From: CAIKBL01 sp964555355
GTDB taxonomy: Bacteria > Pseudomonadota > Gammaproteobacteria > Ga0077536
DNA: 64,000 nucleotides
NCBI GenBank assembly: GCA_964555355.1
Contig: CAZKRY010000001.1
Coordinates: 248,001 to 312,000 of the forward strand
Reading direction: 5' to 3'
Both the position numbers and the translations under genes were made by a program. Positions 60,085-64,000 of the stretch are shown here, in pieces; position 1 is the stretch's first letter; every line of letters starts with the position of its first letter. The notes beneath the pieces are model-generated. The model was given only the letters and a program-made list of their open reading frames with translations. It had not been told where the DNA came from and ran no database searches.

Positions 60085-60908
60085 TGCAGAAGGCGACCGC
60101 CAAATCGTCGATCGGGTGGTGGGGCTACACACTATGGTTTGCGATGAGCATGGCGTTGGCAGCCGATCCGCCGACTTGGGACGAGGCGAGCGCGCTGCGC
60201 TTCAGTCAGAGCGTGCTCGGCCAGCCGCTGGGCGAGCATCTTCTTACCGATCATCGTGGCCAACCGATCACGCTTAAAGCGGCCGGGCGGCCCCTCGTTG
60301 TCAGTTTGATTTACACCAGTTGCTATCACATTTGTCCAACCATCACGCGCAACTTGGCGATCGCCGTCGCGGTGGCGCGCCAAGCACTCGGCGCGCAAGC
60401 TTTCGATGTTGTGAGTGTGGGCTTTGATTCGGCGCAGGATACGCCGGCACGCCTGCGCGAATTTGCCGCCGCGCGCGGCATCGATACGGCTTCGTGGCGT
60501 TTCTTGCGCGGAGACACGGCGGCGATCGAGCGACTCGCACGCTCGTTGGGGTTCATTTTTTTTGCTTCCCCCAAAGGGTTTGACCATCTCACGCAAGTCA
60601 GTGTGATCGGCGCCGATGGTCGCGTCTATCGGCAGTTGTACGGCGATGACTTATCGCCGCCGGGATTGGTTGAACCACTCAAAGAACTTGTGTTCGGTCA
60701 AACCACCAGCGCCCCGTCGCTGCGCAATTGGCTGCGCGGCATCAAGCTTTGGTGCACGGTGTATGACGCGCGCAGCGGGCGCTATCAATTCGACTATTCC
60801 ATTTTCATGGTGATCATCGCGGCGAGCCTGACGCTGGGCGGAACCGCGTGGTACATCGTCCACGCCTGGCGGGCGGCAGGCCGGCACGACGCCGGTGTTC
60901 GCCCCTAA
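60084..60908 (+). CDS. senC: SCO1/SenC family copper chaperone
   Basis: This 274-residue protein has a signal or anchor helix at residues 10-26, a thioredoxin-like SCO domain with CxxxC (Cys80, Cys84 in YTSCYHICPT) and the third copper ligand His168 (GFDHLTQV), and a C-terminal helix (residues 236-262). SCO proteins insert copper into CuA. The order norS-norY-...-senC resembles the norSY-senC clusters of Nitrosomonas. It starts on the last base of the ctaB stop and overlaps the next gene by 14 nt. A C-terminal second membrane anchor is less usual for SCO. Confidence 0.92.
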   Translation: MQKATAKSSIGWWGYTLWFAMSMALAADPPTWDEASALRFSQSVLGQPLGEHLLTDHRGQPITLKAAGRPLVVSLIYTSCYHICPTITRNLAIAVAVARQALGAQAFDVVSVGFDSAQDTPARLREFAAARGIDTASWRFLRGDTAAIERLARSLGFIFFASPKGFDHLTQVSVIGADGRVYRQLYGDDLSPPGLVEPLKELVFGQTTSAPSLRNWLRGIKLWCTVYDARSGRYQFDYSIFMVIIAASLTLGGTAWYIVHAWRAAGRHDAGVRP

Positions 60909-62439
60909 CACTGTGCGTGCGCCCCTGCGCGGCCTGTTCGAACGGATCGAAACGCTGTTCGACGCGGCTTTCACACCCCACCATAACCCGTTACGGCAAC
61001 TGGGCGCGACCGGCTGGTTTTTTTACTGGCTTGTAGTGGCGAGCGGCATCTATCTCTACATTTTTTTCGATACCGGGGTCACCGAAGCCTATCGCTCGGT
61101 GGAAGCGCTGACCCATGCGCAATGGTATGCGGGCGGCGTGCTGCGCAGTTTGCATCGCTACGCTTCCGACGCATTGGTAGTGGTCATGTTGTTGCACATG
61201 ACGCGTGAATTCGTCTACGACCGCTACCGCGGCGCGCGCTGGTGGCCATGGATCACCGGCGTCGCGATCATCTGGTTTGTCTACGCGAGCGGCATTACCG
61301 GCTATTGGCTGGTGTGGGATGAACTCGCGCAATACGTCGCATTACGCACGTCGGAATGGCTGGATGCGCTAGCGGTGTTTGGCGCGCCGATTGCGCGCAA
61401 CTTCGTGCATGACAGCGCGTTGTCCGGCCGGTTCTTTACGTTGATGGCGTTTATCCATATTGCCGTTCCGCTTTTTCTGTTGTTCATGATGTGGTGGCAC
61501 ACACAACGCTTAACCGCGGCGCGCGTTAATCCCTCGCGTTATCTCGCGTTCGGAACGCTGGTGACGTTGTTGGCTTTGGCGTTGATCGCGCCGGCCCGCA
61601 GCCATCCACCGGCGGTACTGTCCACCATGCCGCAAACGCTCGCGCTCGATTGGTTCTATCTTGGCGCGTACCCATTGCTCGATCGCTTTCCGCTGCGCGC
61701 GATGTGGGCGTGTGCGCTGGTGGGCTCGCTCGCGATGGTGTTATTGCCGTGGTTGCCGCGCATGCGCATCACGGCGGCGCGCGTCGATTTGGAAAATTGT
61801 AACGGCTGCCAGCGCTGTGTCGCCGATTGCCCATTCGGCGCGCTTTCGATGGTCCCGCGCAGCGACGGCCGACCGTTCGAGGCCGAAGTTAAAGTCGACC
61901 CTGCTGCTTGCACCGCGTGTGGGTTATGTGTCGGTGCCTGTCCAACGGCGACCCCTTATCGGCGTCGCAGTGCTCTCGCGCCGGGTATCGATCTTCCGGC
62001 CCACCCGCTGCGCGATGTGCACGCCGAGATCGAGCGGCGCTGCTCGGCGCTGGTAGACACACGAGTATTGGTTATCGCTTGCGACGGCGCGCCAAGCCGA
62101 ACGATTGCATCAGCCGATACCGCTTGGCTCAGCGTGCCCTGTCTCGCGGCGTTACCGCCCGCTTCGTTCGACTATTTGCTCGCGCGCCGGATGGTCGACG
62201 GCATCGTGCTGGCCGGTTGCCGGTCAGGCGACTGCCAAGCACGCCTAGGCGCGCGATGGCTGACGGAGCGGTTGGCCGGCACGCGCGATCCCAGATTGCG
62301 CGGGCGCGTGCCGCGCGATCGCCTTACGGTGTGTTGGCCCGGCTCGAGCAGCGGGCGCGAACTCGGCCGCGCAATCTCCGAGATGCGCCGGCACCTGGCG
62401 CAAGCGCATACCAGCGAATGCGCAACTGGCCATGGTTAA
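60895..62439 (+). CDS. Cytochrome b - di-4Fe-4S ferredoxin - MvhD-like fusion protein
   Basis: This 514-residue protein has three parts. Residues 35-290: cytochrome b N-domain with bis-His pairs H87/H101 and H188/H202, each 13 residues apart as in cytochrome b/b6. Residues 297-352: two 4Fe-4S motifs (C302, C305, C308, C312; C339, C342, C345, C349). Residues 385-510: a domain like the delta subunit of methyl-viologen-reducing hydrogenase (MvhD), with C396, C416 and GCRSGDC (C442, C447). The start is GTG at 60895, inside senC. It could carry electrons between quinol and a soluble donor for the NO reductase. I do not know a characterised protein with this order. Confidence 0.85.
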   Translation: MFAPNTVRAPLRGLFERIETLFDAAFTPHHNPLRQLGATGWFFYWLVVASGIYLYIFFDTGVTEAYRSVEALTHAQWYAGGVLRSLHRYASDALVVVMLLHMTREFVYDRYRGARWWPWITGVAIIWFVYASGITGYWLVWDELAQYVALRTSEWLDALAVFGAPIARNFVHDSALSGRFFTLMAFIHIAVPLFLLFMMWWHTQRLTAARVNPSRYLAFGTLVTLLALALIAPARSHPPAVLSTMPQTLALDWFYLGAYPLLDRFPLRAMWACALVGSLAMVLLPWLPRMRITAARVDLENCNGCQRCVADCPFGALSMVPRSDGRPFEAEVKVDPAACTACGLCVGACPTATPYRRRSALAPGIDLPAHPLRDVHAEIERRCSALVDTRVLVIACDGAPSRTIASADTAWLSVPCLAALPPASFDYLLARRMVDGIVLAGCRSGDCQARLGARWLTERLAGTRDPRLRGRVPRDRLTVCWPGSSSGRELGRAISEMRRHLAQAHTSECATGHG

Positions 62440-62935
62440 CTTACGCGCCGGCGCCGCCGCCTTACTGTGGATACTTTTTGCGGCGTTTCTCGGCGTGTTC
62501 TCGCGCTTTCCCACCCATCGCCCGTTGCCCATCGGCACCGCGCTCGTGCGCATAAGCTTTCAACATGCTGCGGAGCGCGTCGAAGATTGCGTGCAATTCT
62601 CGCCAAGCGAGCTCGCGAGGCTCGCTCCTAATATGCGGCGCGCGCAGCACTGCCCGCGGCAACGTGTACCGCTCGGCGTCGAGTTATCGATCGATGGCGA
62701 AACGCGCTACCGCGCCGACCTCCCGCCGACCGGGCTCGCCGCGGATGGTCCGGCGCGGCTTTACGCGACGGTACAAGTTGCGGCAGGTGAACATCTCGTG
62801 AGCGCCAAGCTGCGCGACTCGCGCCGCACTACGGGGTTTGATTACGTCGGGGAGACGCACGTCACACTCGCGGCGGGCGAGGCGTTGCTTATCGATTTCG
62901 ATAAGGCGTCAGGCCGCATATCGTTTCTCCGGTGA
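62432..62935 (+). CDS. Membrane-anchored protein of unknown function in the nor cluster
   Basis: This 167-residue protein has one N-terminal hydrophobic helix (residues 5-26) and a periplasmic domain rich in beta strands (GVELSIDGETRYRADLPPTGL, GEHLVSAKLRDS). Two cysteines (VEDCVQF and QHCPRQ) could form a disulfide. No family is recognised. The ATG at 62432 overlaps the preceding stop by eight bases, so it is part of the same transcript. It might correspond to the small unknown orf of norSY-senC clusters, but I cannot test that. Confidence 0.6.
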   Translation: MVNLRAGAAALLWILFAAFLGVFSRFPTHRPLPIGTALVRISFQHAAERVEDCVQFSPSELARLAPNMRRAQHCPRQRVPLGVELSIDGETRYRADLPPTGLAADGPARLYATVQVAAGEHLVSAKLRDSRRTTGFDYVGETHVTLAAGEALLIDFDKASGRISFLR

Positions 62936-62942
62936 GGTGGCT

Positions 62943-63353
62943 ATGACCGACCAAACCGCTTTGCCGTTACTCCATTGGTCCGACGAGTACACCATCGGCA
63001 TCGCCAGCGTCGACGCCGAACATCGCTCGCTCATCGATCTCATCAACACTTTGTTTGCGGCCTACCGCTCTGAGGAAGATCGCGGCGGCGTCGGTGGATT
63101 TTTGGGTGAGATGTACGCACGAATAGCCGCGCATTTCGCGCTCGAAGAACGTCATATGGTCGACACGCGGTACTCCGCGTACGCCGTGCACAAAGCCGAA
63201 CACGAACAGCTGCTCGACACGCTACTCGAGTTGACGGATCGTTTCGAAGAAGGGGGATTTTCACGGCACGCGTTGGCTGATGCGCTTGGCGCGTGGTTTA
63301 CCCAGCATTTCAAAACGCATGACGCTCGCTTGCACTCGCACTTTGACGGATGA
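62943..63353 (+). CDS. Bacteriohemerythrin
   Basis: This 136-residue four-helix protein has the complete diiron ligand set of hemerythrins: His27 (VDAEHRSL), His64 and Glu68 (HFALEERH), His83 and His87 (HKAEHEQL), His122 and Asp127 (WFTQHFKTHD). It binds oxygen or NO reversibly and may deliver oxygen or scavenge NO. It starts at ATG 62943, seven nt after the preceding stop. It is the last gene before the third Fnr/Dnr-type promoter. Confidence 0.93.
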   Translation: MTDQTALPLLHWSDEYTIGIASVDAEHRSLIDLINTLFAAYRSEEDRGGVGGFLGEMYARIAAHFALEERHMVDTRYSAYAVHKAEHEQLLDTLLELTDRFEEGGFSRHALADALGAWFTQHFKTHDARLHSHFDG

Positions 63354-63364
63354 CCCGAAGCGCC

Positions 63365-63406
63365 TTGACTTAAGTCATAGGCAGATTGACCGCCCCGGCC
63401 AAAAAT
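63365..63406 (+). promoter_or_regulatory. Fnr/Dnr-type class II promoter upstream of the NirS-like gene
   Basis: The near-palindrome TTGAC-TTAA-GTCAT (63365-63378) differs from a perfect one at the last base. At the class II distance there is AAAAAT (63401-63406), a fair -10 hexamer, which puts the start near 63413, 29 nt before the ATG. Same arrangement as at 56675. Confidence 0.65.
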
Positions 63407-63441
63407 CCGGATGGGGACTCGAGAAAATTTAGAGGCATGCG

Positions 63442-64000
63442 ATGAAAGAACGATGGGTAGTATTACTTTGGTTGTGGGGATCGGTTGCTGTCGCGGCTGA
63501 TGACGTTGCCAGTGAACGCGTGCCGAAACAAGGTCTCGACGCCGGCAAAGCCGCGTTTCTCGCCAATTGCGCCGCCTGCCATCAAGCCGAAGGCACTGGC
63601 CTACCAGGCGCATTTCCGCCGCTCGCAGGGTCTGATTTTTTAACCCGCAATACGCCGGCAAAGGTCGTCGAGTTTGTGCTGAAAGGGTACGCCGGTAAGC
63701 TCGTCGTCAATAACATCGAATACAACAATGTCATGCCGGCGATGAGCCATCTATCGGATGCCGAGGTCGCGAATATCGTCACCTTCATCTACAACTCATG
63801 GAACAATCCGGGTAGCGGGATCGACGCGGCCACGGTCGCGAAGACGCGCAGTTCACTCGCGATTACCAGTGATCCGGCCCAAGGCGAACGGCATCCCGGC
63901 ACCAAGGATGCCGAACTCACTTATCAAAGCGCGCCGTCTGGCGTCGTGGGCAGTGAAACCAAAATGGCGTTGAGTCCGGAAGGGCCGATGCTAAAGGAGG
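63442..64000 (+). CDS. Cytochrome c domain protein, probable NirS-type nitrite reductase with extra N-terminal cytochrome c, 3' end missing
   Basis: The frame is open from ATG 63442 (AGAGG upstream) to the window end, 186 codons. Residues 1-19 are a signal peptide (ending VAVAAD), residues 30-125 a class I cytochrome c with CAACH (C43, C46, H47) and distal Met in VMPAMSHLS. After it come AELTYQSAPSGVV and SPEGPML, which align with the N-terminal lead of cytochrome cd1 nitrite reductase NirS before its own c-heme. I infer a NirS with an added NirC-like cytochrome, but the d1 propeller is outside the window. Another c-type electron carrier is the alternative. Confidence 0.6.
   Translation, partial: MKERWVVLLWLWGSVAVAADDVASERVPKQGLDAGKAAFLANCAACHQAEGTGLPGAFPPLAGSDFLTRNTPAKVVEFVLKGYAGKLVVNNIEYNNVMPAMSHLSDAEVANIVTFIYNSWNNPGSGIDAATVAKTRSSLAITSDPAQGERHPGTKDAELTYQSAPSGVVGSETKMALSPEGPMLKE

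Overview
The window is GC-rich, densely coded DNA from a proteobacterium, probably a gammaproteobacterium or a relative, judged from pstB-phoU, hisB-hisH, both hemF and hemN, a PEP-CTERM protein and sigma-54/Fnr-type promoters. It has no ribosomal RNA genes, CRISPR arrays or recognisable transposases. No species can be named from the sequence alone.

Layout. 0-3.6 kb: the end of a phosphate-uptake operon (pstB, phoU) and a hybrid kinase. 3.6-15.7 kb: an oxidative and catabolic stretch with a P450, a DUF385 nitroreductase-like protein, a Rieske oxygenase, a flavodoxin-like protein without a normal start codon, a NicX-like ring-cleavage dioxygenase, VOC and HPP proteins, a DCC-lipase maturation factor fusion, a SulP transporter, a molybdopterin oxidoreductase and a luciferase-like (LLM) oxidoreductase. 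15.7-22.7 kb: a zinc-finger protein, a PEP-CTERM GDSL hydrolase behind a sigma-54-like promoter, a response regulator/hybrid kinase pair, and hisB-hisH-trpB2. 22.8-34.2 kb: hemF, then the selenocysteine region. 34.2-37.4 kb: a small accessory stretch directly downstream of the tRNA-Sec gene, with an ImmA/IrrE-type regulator and a broken DUF4411 gene. 37.5-50.9 kb: transport, an LLM monooxygenase, an amidohydrolase, serine dehydratase, c-di-GMP proteins and an NADH dehydrogenase-SelD fusion. 51-64 kb: a nitric oxide/denitrification cluster.

Main discovery 1. At 24984-25562 (minus) a carboxymuconolactone decarboxylase/AhpD-like gene is interrupted by one in-frame TGA exactly where the second Cys of the CxxCxxxH redox motif belongs, giving CxxUxxxH. 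A hairpin with apical loop GGTCT, the loop core of the E. coli fdhF SECIS, starts 13 nt after the TGA. The gene diverges from selA-selB. tRNA-Sec lies at 34052 and a fused selD at 48734, so the whole decoding apparatus is within about 26 kb of DNA. An LLM flavoenzyme follows the selenoprotein in the same operon.

Main discovery 2. The 51-64 kb cluster contains hemN, nnrS, ctaA, a CuA subunit and a heme-copper catalytic subunit whose active-site Tyr is replaced by Gln (a NorSY/sNOR-type NO reductase candidate), ctaB, senC, a cytochrome b-ferredoxin-MvhD fusion, a hemerythrin and the start of a probable NirS-type nitrite reductase. Three Fnr/Dnr-type palindromes precede hemN, the nor genes and the nir gene; two of them are spaced as class II promoters with a -10 box. 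I infer one NO-responsive regulon.

Five intergenic loci carry copies of a palindromic repeat family with CCCTCTCCCGC arms.
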